From: Moorella glycerini
Lineage (GTDB): Bacteria; Bacillota; DSM-521; Neomoorellales; Neomoorellaceae
Length of the DNA: 64,000 nucleotides
NCBI RefSeq assembly: GCF_009735625.1
Contig: NZ_CP046244.1
Span: forward strand, 3,174,909-3,238,908
Direction of reading: 5' to 3'
Position numbers and translations under genes: made by a program. Each line of letters starts with the position of its first letter. The stretch's first letter is position 1. Under the pieces are notes generated by a model. That model did no database searches. It was not told where the DNA came from and saw only the letters and a list, made by a program, of their open reading frames with translations. Positions 49,843-58,164 of this stretch are shown one piece after another.

Positions 49843-50784
49843 CTATTGCACCAGTTTAACGCCCTGCAAGCCGTAGTTTCGCTGGCCCGGATCCGCTTCG
49901 CCCGCTACAACGGTGCGAATAAAATAACCTTCAATAAAGTTTTCATTGCCCTCCCCGCGAACCTGTTCCACTAAAAAAGCGGCAAAGCCGGCAATAATTA
50001 TGGACTTGATCTGGCCGTCTTGGACCAAATTGGGTTCATAAACCGGTAAAATCAGGATGCGGGGGCAAGCGGGAGCAAAATGTTCTGGTGTACAGGGAGG
50101 CGAATGCCGGCAGAGCTCTAGACGGTAATCAATGGCCCTCTTGGTTGGGTTGGACATATTACCCGTCTCGGTATTAACAACGTCGCCCACCGCCAACCTG
50201 CCTTCATAACCGTACTTTAAATTGTCCTCGTAATTGCTGGCGCCACCACCGCCTAAGGACAGGGCTGAGTAGGTACCCGGACCGAGGGGGGAGTCCTGGC
50301 CGGCACCTTGCTTGAGAATATACTTGCTCCCAAACTGGAAATCTTGATCTGGAACCGCCAGCGGCGCTGCACCCCTTACCGCCTTAATTCCGGCAACCAT
50401 CGCCACCCCTCTGGCCCTAACCTCACCGCGCTCAAAGCCCATTAACCGGGCCAAAAAATAATTTACTTCTTTACTTGCCGTTACGGTAAGGAAGTTGCCA
50501 TCTGCCGAAACTTCCGCCTGAACTGTTTCGGTGGCCCCATTCATAAGGGCGTAGTCAATAGCTGTATTCCTGGCCAAATCAGGATTGCCAGGCAGCTCCC
50601 TGGCCCCGGCCAGGGCGGCAGCATCAACGGCATTAATTAACAGGTGACGGTTTAAAGCCAGAAGACCCAGATCAATAACTAAGGCAGCAAAAGATAACAT
50701 GGCCACCATATTTAAGGCCACAAAGACTGCCGCGAAGCCCTTCTCCTCCCGTAATAATTTGCCAAACTTTGATCGGCTTACCAT
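49843..50784 (-). CDS. TadG-like pilus assembly protein
   Basis: A 313-residue protein with the N-terminal Tad-like motif (REEKGFAAVFVALNMVAMLS then FAALVIDLGLLALNRHLLIN and AVDAAALAGARELPG), one membrane helix near 17-40 and a long extracytoplasmic part with glycine-rich and cysteine-containing segments. These proteins are minor pilin-like components processed or exported with the Flp system. It starts 6 bases after the TadE gene. Confidence 0.87.
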   Translation of the reverse strand: MVSRSKFGKLLREEKGFAAVFVALNMVAMLSFAALVIDLGLLALNRHLLINAVDAAALAGARELPGNPDLARNTAIDYALMNGATETVQAEVSADGNFLTVTASKEVNYFLARLMGFERGEVRARGVAMVAGIKAVRGAAPLAVPDQDFQFGSKYILKQGAGQDSPLGPGTYSALSLGGGGASNYEDNLKYGYEGRLAVGDVVNTETGNMSNPTKRAIDYRLELCRHSPPCTPEHFAPACPRILILPVYEPNLVQDGQIKSIIIAGFAAFLVEQVRGEGNENFIEGYFIRTVVAGEADPGQRNYGLQGVKLVQ

Positions 50785-50790
50785 GGCACC

Positions 50791-51198
50791 CTATTCCACT
50801 CGCATGTTAGTCTCGGCTGTTAAGGGAAAGGGGTTGGGTAGTAAACTATTGAGGACCGGTGTAACTAATTCTACGCCGTAAGTCACCTTCACTTTAAGCG
50901 CAGTTCCGGGGTTACGCAGTCCTTGTTCTGGAACAATGGTAATATCGCCGTCGGTGAGGCTAAGGGTAAAAGCCACTTCCTTTACCCGGTCCCGAATTTC
51001 GTCATCGCTCGCTCCAACGACCCCCATCCGGGCTCCTTCTCTGCTAGCGCTGGTTAGAACCAAATAGCTATGTAAAATCCGGCCCATATCCAAACTGCCC
51101 ATTACCAGGAGGAGTAAAAGCGGTAGGATTAAGGCCAACTCCACCAGTGCTTGTGCTTGACGGCCGCTAAGAAGTTTTTGCCACCACAATTTTTTCAC
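50791..51198 (-). CDS. tadE: TadE-type minor pilin
   Basis: A 135-residue protein opening with the TadE pattern SGRQAQALVELALILPLLLL, one hydrophobic helix and a C-terminal soluble domain. TadE/F pseudopilins are cleaved by the prepilin peptidase and prime Flp fibre assembly. It overlaps the peptidase gene by 4 bases. Confidence 0.9.
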   Translation of the reverse strand: MKKLWWQKLLSGRQAQALVELALILPLLLLLVMGSLDMGRILHSYLVLTSASREGARMGVVGASDDEIRDRVKEVAFTLSLTDGDITIVPEQGLRNPGTALKVKVTYGVELVTPVLNSLLPNPFPLTAETNMRVE

Positions 51199-51716
51199 CA
51201 GCTCAAGTAGGTTAACAAAGTACCCAGGGCTAGAACCGCACCGTAAGGCAGCGTCTCCTCAATGCTGGTCTGATTAAGGCTAAACCTTGACCCGGTTACA
51301 GGTAAACCCCGGGACAAAAGATAGGCATTAATGAAAAAAGTATTTAATGTAATTAAAAACCTCCCTTTACGGGTTAGATAAACAAAAGCCCACACGCCAC
51401 CCACCAGGGCACTGAGTAAAAAGGCACGCAAGGTAAAATATGGGCCTTGCAGAGCACCGATAACCGCCAGCATCTTGACATCGCCGGCCCCGAGTCCACC
51501 TAAATAAAAGGGCAACAATAATAGCAAGAAGCCTAAAATCATACCTGCTAAACTCTGCCCGACGCCGCCAATCCCGTTGGTCAACCAGGCATAAAGAAGG
51601 CCAAAAATAATAGCCGGTAGCAGTACCCGATTATAAATCTGGCGCTTACTTAAGTCCGTATAGGCGCAGGTAAGCAGGAAAATAATCAGTACCGCGTCTT
51701 TTAGCACTGGTATCAA
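51195..51716 (-). CDS. cpaA: Prepilin peptidase CpaA/TadV (A24 family)
   Basis: A 173-residue membrane protein with both aspartates of A24 peptidases: one in LTCAYTDLSKRQIYN near residue 22 and one in GGLGAGDVKMLAVIGAL near 79. No N-methylation domain, as usual for the CpaA subfamily. It should cleave the Flp and TadE leader peptides. It lies 75 bases downstream of the flp gene, past a hairpin. Confidence 0.92.
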   Translation of the reverse strand: MIPVLKDAVLIIFLLTCAYTDLSKRQIYNRVLLPAIIFGLLYAWLTNGIGGVGQSLAGMILGFLLLLLPFYLGGLGAGDVKMLAVIGALQGPYFTLRAFLLSALVGGVWAFVYLTRKGRFLITLNTFFINAYLLSRGLPVTGSRFSLNQTSIEETLPYGAVLALGTLLTYLSW

Positions 51717-51746
51717 CCCTTTATTGCTCTTAAACCTTTTAAAAGT

Positions 51747-51782
51747 CGGCCCTACTTAAGAGCTTGAACTCAAGTAGGGCCG
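51747..51782 (-). terminator. Hairpin between flp and the rest of the Tad operon
   Basis: CGGCCCTACTTGAG and CTTAAGTAGGGCCG pair into a long stem (with one internal irregularity) 10 bases after the flp stop on the minus strand, followed by ACTTTTAAAA. It fits a leaky terminator or stabilising 3' end that would let Flp be made in excess over assembly proteins. Confidence 0.65.
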
Positions 51783-51791
51783 CTTTGTAAG

Positions 51792-51968
51792 TTAGTTGAT
51801 TGCCTGTCCGGAGAGCTTATTGCCCACTCCTTCGAATATATGTTGAATACCGCCGCTTAAAATTCCCAAAGCACCAATTAGAACAATTGCCACTAGAGCG
51901 ATGATTAAACCGTATTCAGCCATTCCCTGCCCGTTTTCCTCATGAACAAGCCTTTTAAGTAATTGCAT
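51792..51968 (-). CDS. flp: Flp-type major pilin
   Basis: A 58-residue gene starting at ATG 51968 behind AAAGGAGGCGGG. The product has a short basic leader (MQLLKRLVHEENGQ), the cleavage context G-QGMAEYGLIIALVAIVLIG with the conserved Glu and Tyr of Flp pilins, one hydrophobic helix, and ends NKLSGQAIN. Size and motif match Flp pilins of Tad systems. The peptidase at 51195 would process it. It is the first gene of the leftward Tad operon. Confidence 0.93.
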   Translation of the reverse strand: MQLLKRLVHEENGQGMAEYGLIIALVAIVLIGALGILSGGIQHIFEGVGNKLSGQAIN

Positions 51969-52076
51969 TATCCCGCCTCCTTTCGCAATTGTTAATTTAA
52001 TTTTAGCAATTTAGCGGAGAAGTTCCATCAGACTTCGGTCTCATTTTAAGCTATGACTTTTGTCCTATATCGTTTC

Positions 52077-52152
52077 AGGACCGGTCCTAATTTTTACCGC
52101 CTTAATTTAAGCTTAATTTAAGATTGACGTCCTCCCCTGAATGTTCTAGAAT
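52077..52152 (+). promoter_or_regulatory. Promoter and symmetric sites in the Tad/TetR divergent region
   Basis: A sigma-A type promoter for the TetR operon is visible: TTGACG (52124-52129), 17-base spacer, TAGAAT (52147-52152). Just upstream are a tandem 11-bp direct repeat CTTAATTTAAG (52101-52122) and the perfect palindrome AGGACCGGTCCT (52077-52088). Either could be an operator for the TetR protein or for control of the divergent flp gene. Binding is unproven. Confidence 0.55.
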
Positions 52153-52206
52153 TGCAATTGAAGAGTTGAATGCCTGTTCATTGCTTGAAAATTGGGGGAA
52201 GGGTTT

Positions 52207-52839
52207 TTGGTTTACCGGCGGACGAAAAAGGTAGATCAAAAGCTGGAGGCGCGCCTGCAGGCCATAATGCAGGCGGCGAGGGAAGAATTTGCCCGGCACG
52301 GGTTTTATGGTACTTCGGTTAAAGATATCGCTCGCCGGGCGGGGGTGGGCATCGGCACGATTTACTTATATCTGCGTAATAAGGAAGCCCTCTTTACCGC
52401 CCTGGTCAACGAAGCCTATGAGATGGTCCTGGAACGTATTGCCCGGGCCCGCAAAAACGCCGCCGGTGGACGCCAAAAACTCCAGGTTTCTATGGAGGCA
52501 GCCCTGGCGGTCTTACAGGAAAACCGTGACCTGGCCCGGGTAATGCTGGTCCAATCGCCGGCGGGCCACCCGGCGGTGGCAGAACAACTCTACGACCTGT
52601 TACGGCGTCTAACGCAGCTTGTAGAGGAAGACGTGCTGGAGGGCATCCAGAGGAAGGAGCTACCGCCCCAGGATGCCCATGTCGCAGCTTTAGCCTTTGT
52701 AGGTACCTTTTACCAGGTGGTCATTAGCTGGCTGAAAGAGGGCATTCCTTCTGATTTGACGGCGGCGGGAAAAGAGCTGGTAGCCTATAACTTGCGCGGT
52801 CTGGGTTATCGCCTGGAAGGAGACATTGGGAATGGCTGA
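52207..52839 (+). CDS. TetR-family regulator
   Basis: About 210 residues (TTG 52207 behind GGGGAAGGG, or TTG 52192). The N-terminal helix-turn-helix reads AIMQAAREEFARHGFYGTSV then KDIARRAGVGIGTIYLYLRN, followed by KEALFTALV, typical of TetR. The C-terminal ligand domain is helical and not assignable. It is the first gene of the menaquinone operon, overlapping the phosphorylase gene by 8 bases, so it probably regulates itself and that operon. Confidence 0.88.
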   Translation: MVYRRTKKVDQKLEARLQAIMQAAREEFARHGFYGTSVKDIARRAGVGIGTIYLYLRNKEALFTALVNEAYEMVLERIARARKNAAGGRQKLQVSMEAALAVLQENRDLARVMLVQSPAGHPAVAEQLYDLLRRLTQLVEEDVLEGIQRKELPPQDAHVAALAFVGTFYQVVISWLKEGIPSDLTAAGKELVAYNLRGLGYRLEGDIGNG

Positions 52840-53689
52840 AGGAAAGATACTGGCGGATATTGGCTTTATCGGTGGCTCGGGCACTTTTAGTTTGAACTTT
52901 CCCGAGGAATTAGAGGATCCTCGAACAGAGATTCTGGCCCGGGATGTGGTTTTTGCTACCCCCTGGGGTCCCAGTGCTCCCTTAATCCTTTTTCGCACCG
53001 GTGACCCACCGCGCCGGGTGCTGGCGGCCAAAATGCATGGACGGATTCCCGGAGTCTCCTGGGGCGAGAGTTCACAGCGCCTGTTCCATGCCTTTATGCA
53101 GGCTAAAGTCCGGAAGATCATTGCTGAGGGCGGCGTAGGAAGTGTGAATCACCTCCTGGATCTGCGGGACATTGTCGTGGTGACCGATTACATTGATTTT
53201 TCCATGCGCCGGGATGTGGGGTTGCAGGAGGGCTACCTGTCAATAATGCGCCAGCCTATTTGCCCTTCCCTGCACAAAACTCTGGTAGCAACAGCTAGAG
53301 AAACCCCCCTGGGGAGGGTCTTTGACCGCGGCGTTTACCTGGTGACAGATGGGCGCCACTTTGAGAGCGTAGCCGAAGTAAACCTGTTTCGCCAGTGGGG
53401 GGCGGATGTCGTAGGCCAGACCCTCTGCCCCGAGGTCTACCTGGCCAGGGAAATGGGGGCCTGCTACGCCGGCATCTACCTGATAGTAAATTACGGGGAA
53501 GGTGTGGTGAAACCCTGGGAACACAGGGAGTTAAAGGATATCTTTTTTGATGATGCCCCGGCCTTTGGCCGCATTATCCTGAAGGCCCTGGGACGAGTGA
53601 CTTTTAATGAGGACTGTGGTTGCGCTACGCTGCGTAAACCAACCCTTTTGCGCCCGGAGAATATCGGTAAGTCTTATCCTGATGCCTAA
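52832..53689 (+). CDS. Purine nucleoside phosphorylase of the MTA phosphorylase family
   Basis: About 285 residues from ATG 52832 (GGAAGGAG upstream). Family marks are the phosphate loop IGFIGGSGTFSL at the N-terminus, AEGGVGSVNHLLDLRDIVVV, and the C-terminal GADVVGQTLCPEVYLAREMG with the active-site Asp/Asn replaced region. It resembles MTA/MTI phosphorylases, although VGQTLCPEV differs from the common VGMTxxPE. Placed directly before mqnE, mqnA and mqnC, it may release adenine from aminodeoxyfutalosine (or clear MTA or 5'-deoxyadenosine formed by radical SAM enzymes) instead of the usual MqnB hydrolase, which is not in the window. Confidence 0.82.
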   Translation: MAEGKILADIGFIGGSGTFSLNFPEELEDPRTEILARDVVFATPWGPSAPLILFRTGDPPRRVLAAKMHGRIPGVSWGESSQRLFHAFMQAKVRKIIAEGGVGSVNHLLDLRDIVVVTDYIDFSMRRDVGLQEGYLSIMRQPICPSLHKTLVATARETPLGRVFDRGVYLVTDGRHFESVAEVNLFRQWGADVVGQTLCPEVYLAREMGACYAGIYLIVNYGEGVVKPWEHRELKDIFFDDAPAFGRIILKALGRVTFNEDCGCATLRKPTLLRPENIGKSYPDA

Positions 53690-53721
53690 GATAGCTACAC
53701 CAGAAGGGAGTTTGACAGGCC

Positions 53722-54840
53722 TTGTCTGCCATTGTAGAACATATCAGGACGGAACTCTCCCGGGGAGAATTGGCGGCCGTAGCTGCCAGGGTGTATGCCG
53801 GGCAAAGGCTGAGCCGGGAAGACGGTATTCGCCTGTTTGAGAGCCAGGACCTCCTGGGCATCGGGTTCCTCGCTGACCTGGCCCGGCAGCGGGCTTGCGG
53901 CGATGACGTTTACTTTATTAATAATGCCCACATTAATCATACTAATGTCTGTCAAAATCTCTGTGATTTATGTGCCTTTGGTAAACAGGCAGGCAGTCCG
54001 GAGGCATACACCCTTACCCTGAGTGAAATTGAGGCCAAGGCCAGGGCGGCGGCCGCCGCAGGGGTCACCGAGATTCACATTGTCGGAGGTTTGAATCCGG
54101 AACTGCCGTATGAATACTACCTGGACCTGATCCGTACGGTGCGCCGGGTAGCACCCCGGGCCTGCATCCAGGCCTTTGATGCCGTAGAAATTGACTATAT
54201 AGCGACCCAGGCCGGGCGGCCTGTAGCTGACGTGCTCCAGGAACTCCGGCAGGTGGGCCTGGATTCCCTTCCCGGCGGCGGGGCCGAAATCTTTACCCCG
54301 GAGGTGCGCCGGCGCCTTTGTGCCAGGAAAATTGACGGCCAGCGCTGGCTCATGGTCCACGAAACTGCCCACCGCCTGGGTATACCCACCAACGCCACCA
54401 TGCTCTACGGCCACCTGGAGACAGCGGCCGACCGGGTGGACCACCTCCTGGCCCTCCGGGAACTCCAGGACCGGACGGGTGGCTTTTTGGCCTTTATACC
54501 CCTGGCCTTTCACCCGGCCAACACGGCCTTTAGCAACCTGCCGGGAACCACCGGGGTGGACGACCTGAAGGTGCTGGCCATCAGCCGCCTGCTCCTGGAC
54601 AACTTCCGTCACATCAAGGCCTTCTGGATTATGATGGGACCGAAATTAGCCCAGGTGGCCTTGCATTTCGGGGTTAACGACCTGGATGGTACCGTCCGGG
54701 AAGAACGTATTTTTCATGACGCGGGAGCCGCTACGCCCCAGTACCAGCCTGCCGCAAGCTTTTTGCGCAGCATCCGGGCCGCCGGCCGGATACCGGTGGA
54801 ACGGGACACATTATACCGGGAAATCCGCCGCTATGCCTGA
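53722..54840 (+). CDS. mqnE: Aminodeoxyfutalosine synthase MqnE (radical SAM)
   Basis: A 372-residue radical SAM enzyme. The 4Fe-4S motif CQNLCDLCAFG lies near 77-87, preceded by the family sequence NNAHINHTNV; GGLNPELPYEYYLDLIR and SLPGGGAEIF follow. MqnE joins chorismate-derived 3-(1-carboxyvinyloxy)benzoate with the adenosyl part of SAM. It starts at TTG 53722 after GGGAG. It is similar to mqnC downstream; the two are separated by mqnA. Assignment as MqnE rather than MqnC rests on the CxxxCxxC context and size. Confidence 0.92.
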   Translation: MSAIVEHIRTELSRGELAAVAARVYAGQRLSREDGIRLFESQDLLGIGFLADLARQRACGDDVYFINNAHINHTNVCQNLCDLCAFGKQAGSPEAYTLTLSEIEAKARAAAAAGVTEIHIVGGLNPELPYEYYLDLIRTVRRVAPRACIQAFDAVEIDYIATQAGRPVADVLQELRQVGLDSLPGGGAEIFTPEVRRRLCARKIDGQRWLMVHETAHRLGIPTNATMLYGHLETAADRVDHLLALRELQDRTGGFLAFIPLAFHPANTAFSNLPGTTGVDDLKVLAISRLLLDNFRHIKAFWIMMGPKLAQVALHFGVNDLDGTVREERIFHDAGAATPQYQPAASFLRSIRAAGRIPVERDTLYREIRRYA

Positions 54841-54853
54841 AAGGGGGATGGGG

Positions 54854-55720
54854 ATGGGCATGGAATGGCCACGGCTGGGCCGGGTGAGTTACCTGAACTG
54901 CCTGCCACTATTTCACGCTCTGGAGACGGGGCGGGTAAAAGTACCGGCCAAAATAGTTGCTGACCACCCTGCGGTTTTAAATAAGGCCTTCCGGCAAGGG
55001 GAACTGGAGGTCACGGCCGTCTCTTCCCTGGCTTACGGGCAGTTTACAGAAGAGGCCCTGGTTCTACCGGGATTATCTATCTCCTGCCACGGCAAGGTTG
55101 GCAGCGTGGTCCTGGTCAGCCGGGTACCGGTGGCGGAACTCGGGGACCGGCCCCTTTCCCTTACACCTTATTCGGCCACCAGCGTGGTTTTGTTGCGTAT
55201 CCTCCTGCAACGGTTTTATCGCGTTGCGCCAGACCTTTTTATTCGCCCGGCCGGCAGCCCCCCGGATTGGGGCCAGCCGGAAGCATTGCTTGCTATTGGG
55301 GATGAGGCCCTGCAGGTTGTCCGGGCAGGTCGCTACCCCTTTGTTTATGACCTGGGGGAAGAGTGGCGCCAATTAACCGGCAAGCCAATGGTCTTTGCCC
55401 TCTGGGTCGCCAGGAGGGACTTTGCGGCTGCGTACCCGGCGGAACTGGCCGGTATCTGGCAGGCTTTACAGGCAGCCCGGGCCTGGGGAAAAAGGCACCC
55501 GGGGTCCCTGGCGGCGGTAGGAGCCCGGCTGCTGGGGGTGGAGCCGGAATTCATCGAGGAATATTTTACCCTGTTAAACTATGACCTGGATTGGCCCCAC
55601 CTGGAAGGCCTTTTAACCTTCTACCGCCTGGCCCATGCTGAGGGCTTACTACCACATCCGGTAGCTCTGGAAATTTGGGGAGGAGAAGATGAAGGAAACT
55701 ATCGCCTGCAAAGTGCTTGA
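54854..55720 (+). CDS. mqnA: Chorismate dehydratase MqnA
   Basis: About 288 residues. Several in-frame ATGs (54848, 54854, 54860) follow AAAGGGGG; 54854 gives the best spacing. The protein has the MqnA/D periplasmic-binding fold: RLGRVSYLNCLPLFHALETG, then TAVSSLAYGQFTEEALVLPG and SLTPYSATSVVLLRILLQRF. It removes water from chorismate, the first step of the futalosine pathway. Overlaps mqnC by 32 bases. Confidence 0.92.
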   Translation: MGMEWPRLGRVSYLNCLPLFHALETGRVKVPAKIVADHPAVLNKAFRQGELEVTAVSSLAYGQFTEEALVLPGLSISCHGKVGSVVLVSRVPVAELGDRPLSLTPYSATSVVLLRILLQRFYRVAPDLFIRPAGSPPDWGQPEALLAIGDEALQVVRAGRYPFVYDLGEEWRQLTGKPMVFALWVARRDFAAAYPAELAGIWQALQAARAWGKRHPGSLAAVGARLLGVEPEFIEEYFTLLNYDLDWPHLEGLLTFYRLAHAEGLLPHPVALEIWGGEDEGNYRLQSA

Positions 55721-56759
55721 CGGTGAGCGTTTGAGTTTTCATGAAGCGGAGCGCCTTTATCAAGAGGCCGGCTTGCTGGAACTGGGTTACCTGGCCAACC
55801 GGGTCCGCCAGAAGCTGCACCCCGAGGGGACGGTCACCTTTGTCGTGGACCGGAATATCAACTATACCAATATCTGCGTCAATGCCTGCCGTTTCTGCGC
55901 CTTCTATCGCTTGCCCGGAGATCCGGAAGGGTACCTCCTCAGCCGGGAGGAAATCGGCCGTAAAATAGAGGCTACCCTGTCTGCAGGTGGGACCCAGATC
56001 CTGATGCAGGGGGGCCTGCATCCCGAACTTGGCCTGGCCTGGTTTGAGGATCTCTTTTCCTGGATTAAATCTCGCTATCCGGTCACCCTTCATTCCCTAT
56101 CCCCCGTAGAAATCGACGACCTGGCCCGGAAAGAACGGCTGCCGGTGGCCGAGGTTTTGCAGCGGCTGAAGAAAGCGGGGCTCGATTCCTTGCCCGGCGG
56201 AGGGGCGGAGATTCTGGTCGACAGTGTTCGTAACCGGGTTAGCCCTAAAAAGACCTCCACGTCCCGCTGGCTGGAGGTGATGCGTGCAGCCCATGCCCTG
56301 GGAATGAAATCAACGGCCACTATGGTTTTCGGGTTGGGAGAAACTATCGGTGAAAGAATTGCCCACCTGGAGGCTATCCGGCAGCTGCAGGATGAAACCG
56401 GTGGCTTCACGGCCTTTATTCCCTGGAGTTTCCAACCCGGCAATACCGACCTGGGTGGTGAGGAGGCAGGCGCCTGCGAATACCTGCGCATACTCGCCCT
56501 TTCCCGGATTTACCTGGATAACTTCCCCAATATCCAGGTCTCCTGGGTAACCCAGGGAACCAAGATAGCCCAGACGGCCCTTTTCTTTGGCGCCAACGAT
56601 TTCGGTTCCACTATGCTGGAGGAAAACGTAGTCCGGGCGGCAGGGGCTTCCTTCCACGCCGATCAGGAGGAGCTCCTCCGCTGCATCCGGGCGGCCGGTT
56701 TCCGGCCCGCCCAACGCGATAATGAGTATCATATTTTGCGCTACTACGAGGCAGTGTAG
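55689..56759 (+). CDS. mqnC: Cyclic dehypoxanthinyl futalosine synthase MqnC (radical SAM)
   Basis: A 356-residue radical SAM enzyme with VDRNINYTNICVNACRFCAF near 52-71 (CxxxCxxC), GGTQILMQGGLHPELGLAWF and DSLPGGGAEILVDSVRNRVS, followed by the C-terminal signature GSTMLEENVVRAAGA. It cyclises dehypoxanthine futalosine on the way to menaquinone. GGAGAAG precedes ATG 55689, inside the 3' end of mqnA. Last gene of the operon; mqnD and mqnB are not in the window. Confidence 0.93.
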   Translation: MKETIACKVLDGERLSFHEAERLYQEAGLLELGYLANRVRQKLHPEGTVTFVVDRNINYTNICVNACRFCAFYRLPGDPEGYLLSREEIGRKIEATLSAGGTQILMQGGLHPELGLAWFEDLFSWIKSRYPVTLHSLSPVEIDDLARKERLPVAEVLQRLKKAGLDSLPGGGAEILVDSVRNRVSPKKTSTSRWLEVMRAAHALGMKSTATMVFGLGETIGERIAHLEAIRQLQDETGGFTAFIPWSFQPGNTDLGGEEAGACEYLRILALSRIYLDNFPNIQVSWVTQGTKIAQTALFFGANDFGSTMLEENVVRAAGASFHADQEELLRCIRAAGFRPAQRDNEYHILRYYEAV

Positions 56760-56899
56760 TAATCAGCGCCAGCCCAGGCGCTTAGCTATTAGCGCGCATC
56801 AGGACCGGCGTTACCAATTAAACCTGTCGCTATGTGTTTGCCTTTGGTGTCATGTAATATTTGTTCGGGCAATAACGGCCGCTATTTGGCAATTACTCC

Positions 56900-57706
56900 C
56901 TAACTGTAATTCCTGATTACCAGTTCAGTTACCGGTCCGCGCCTGTCGGCGCGGCAGCTTATGACCCTCCGGGCATGTACTTCTGTAATATCATAGCCAC
57001 GATAAAGCTCCCTGATAAAAGGAGTATCAGAATTACTGAGCATCACCAGACAATTTCTCCTATCAAGGAGCTTAAAGACTCCGGCCAGCCGCTCCTGATC
57101 TTCTTTGCCAAAGGATTCCGAAGTATAGCTTGTAAAGTAAGCCGTTGTTGACACGGGATGGTAGGGCGGGTCAAAGTACACAAAATCACCCGGTCGGGCA
57201 TAATGTAAAACTTCGCTAAAATCCCCGGGGATAATCCTTGCCCGTTGGAGGGCGGTATTGACAGCACGGAGGTTCTCCTCATCTACTATCTTCGGGTGTT
57301 TGTAGCGGCCAAAAGGGACGTTGTATTTGCCCTGGCGGTTGACCCGCCACAGGCCGTTATAAGCCGTTTTGTTTAAATAAAGAAAACGGGAGGCCCGGCT
57401 TACTTTATCCAACTGTTCCGGGTCTTGCGACCGGATGGCATAGTAATACTCCCTGTCGTTACGATGCTTTTTTAAGTCGGCGAGCAAGAGCTCTAAACTA
57501 TCCCGCACTACCAGATAAAAATTAATCAGTTCCGGATTGTTGTCCATAAGCACGGCTTCAGGGGGCATTAAATGAAAAAATACGGCTCCGCCGCCTAAAA
57601 ACGGTTCTAAATAAAGGTTAAACTTTTCCGGGAAAAGGAGTTCAAATTGCAGTAATAGCTGACCTTTCCCCCCTGCCCATTTTACAGGTGGCCTGGGTTT
57701 TACCAT
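56900..57706 (-). CDS. Dam-type DNA adenine methylase, orphan
   Basis: About 268 residues from ATG 57706. Motifs of the class alpha D12 family are PPVKWAGGKGQLL at 7-19, YLEPFLGGGAVFF near 32-44, LNKTAYNGLWRVNRQGKYNV and YFDPPYHPV near 176-184. No restriction endonuclease gene is beside it, so it may act in regulation or phage defence rather than a restriction pair. It lies alone on the minus strand between the mqn operon and the germination genes. Alternative start upstream at 57754. Confidence 0.88.
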   Translation of the reverse strand: MVKPRPPVKWAGGKGQLLLQFELLFPEKFNLYLEPFLGGGAVFFHLMPPEAVLMDNNPELINFYLVVRDSLELLLADLKKHRNDREYYYAIRSQDPEQLDKVSRASRFLYLNKTAYNGLWRVNRQGKYNVPFGRYKHPKIVDEENLRAVNTALQRARIIPGDFSEVLHYARPGDFVYFDPPYHPVSTTAYFTSYTSESFGKEDQERLAGVFKLLDRRNCLVMLSNSDTPFIRELYRGYDITEVHARRVISCRADRRGPVTELVIRNYS

Positions 57707-57881
57707 CAGTAATACCTGGCACTCCTCACTAAGGCCAAAATTGAGCCCAGGCAACGCTGTGCGCCAGGAAATGAAGCAAAGCGATGCCGCGCTCCTGGAA
57801 AGGTTGTTTTGTTCCTCCGCTTAAATATTTTACCATACTACCAGAAAACCGGAAACCCGTAATCTCTTTTCAGCAGCTGCC

Positions 57882-58115
57882 TTATTCCTGGGGGCCCAGG
57901 ACGAGCCGGGCCAGCGGCTCAAAAAATTTTATGAGTGCCTCCGAAGGAAAGAATATTTTATGCCCCAGGGACCAGGGGACCCCCAGGGCCAGCCCCAGGA
58001 GGGAGAGGACGGCAAAAGCGACTAGTTCCCGCCAGGCCCGGCGCCGGACCAGGGGCGGGACATCCAGGAGGAAGATAATGGTATATACAACCACTAAAAT
58101 GAACAAACCTGCCAT
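57882..58115 (-). CDS. Small membrane protein of the ger operon
   Basis: A 77-residue protein with two predicted membrane helices (LFILVVVYTIIFLLDVPPLV and LVAFAVLSLLGLALGV). It follows the gerC-type gene by 49 bases on the same strand. Small two-helix proteins, often called GerD- or YlaH-like, occur at the end of ger operons in Clostridia; no closer identity can be given. Confidence 0.65.
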   Translation of the reverse strand: MAGLFILVVVYTIIFLLDVPPLVRRRAWRELVAFAVLSLLGLALGVPWSLGHKIFFPSEALIKFFEPLARLVLGPQE

Positions 58116-58164
58116 TAAGGCACTCCTTACATAACAAGTCTTAGCAGGGAGCCGGTTGCTTTAA

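Noticed and set aside
53968-54612. Minus-strand 214-codon frame opposite mqnE.
   Set aside because: Antisense of a radical SAM gene with clear motifs; low-complexity product.
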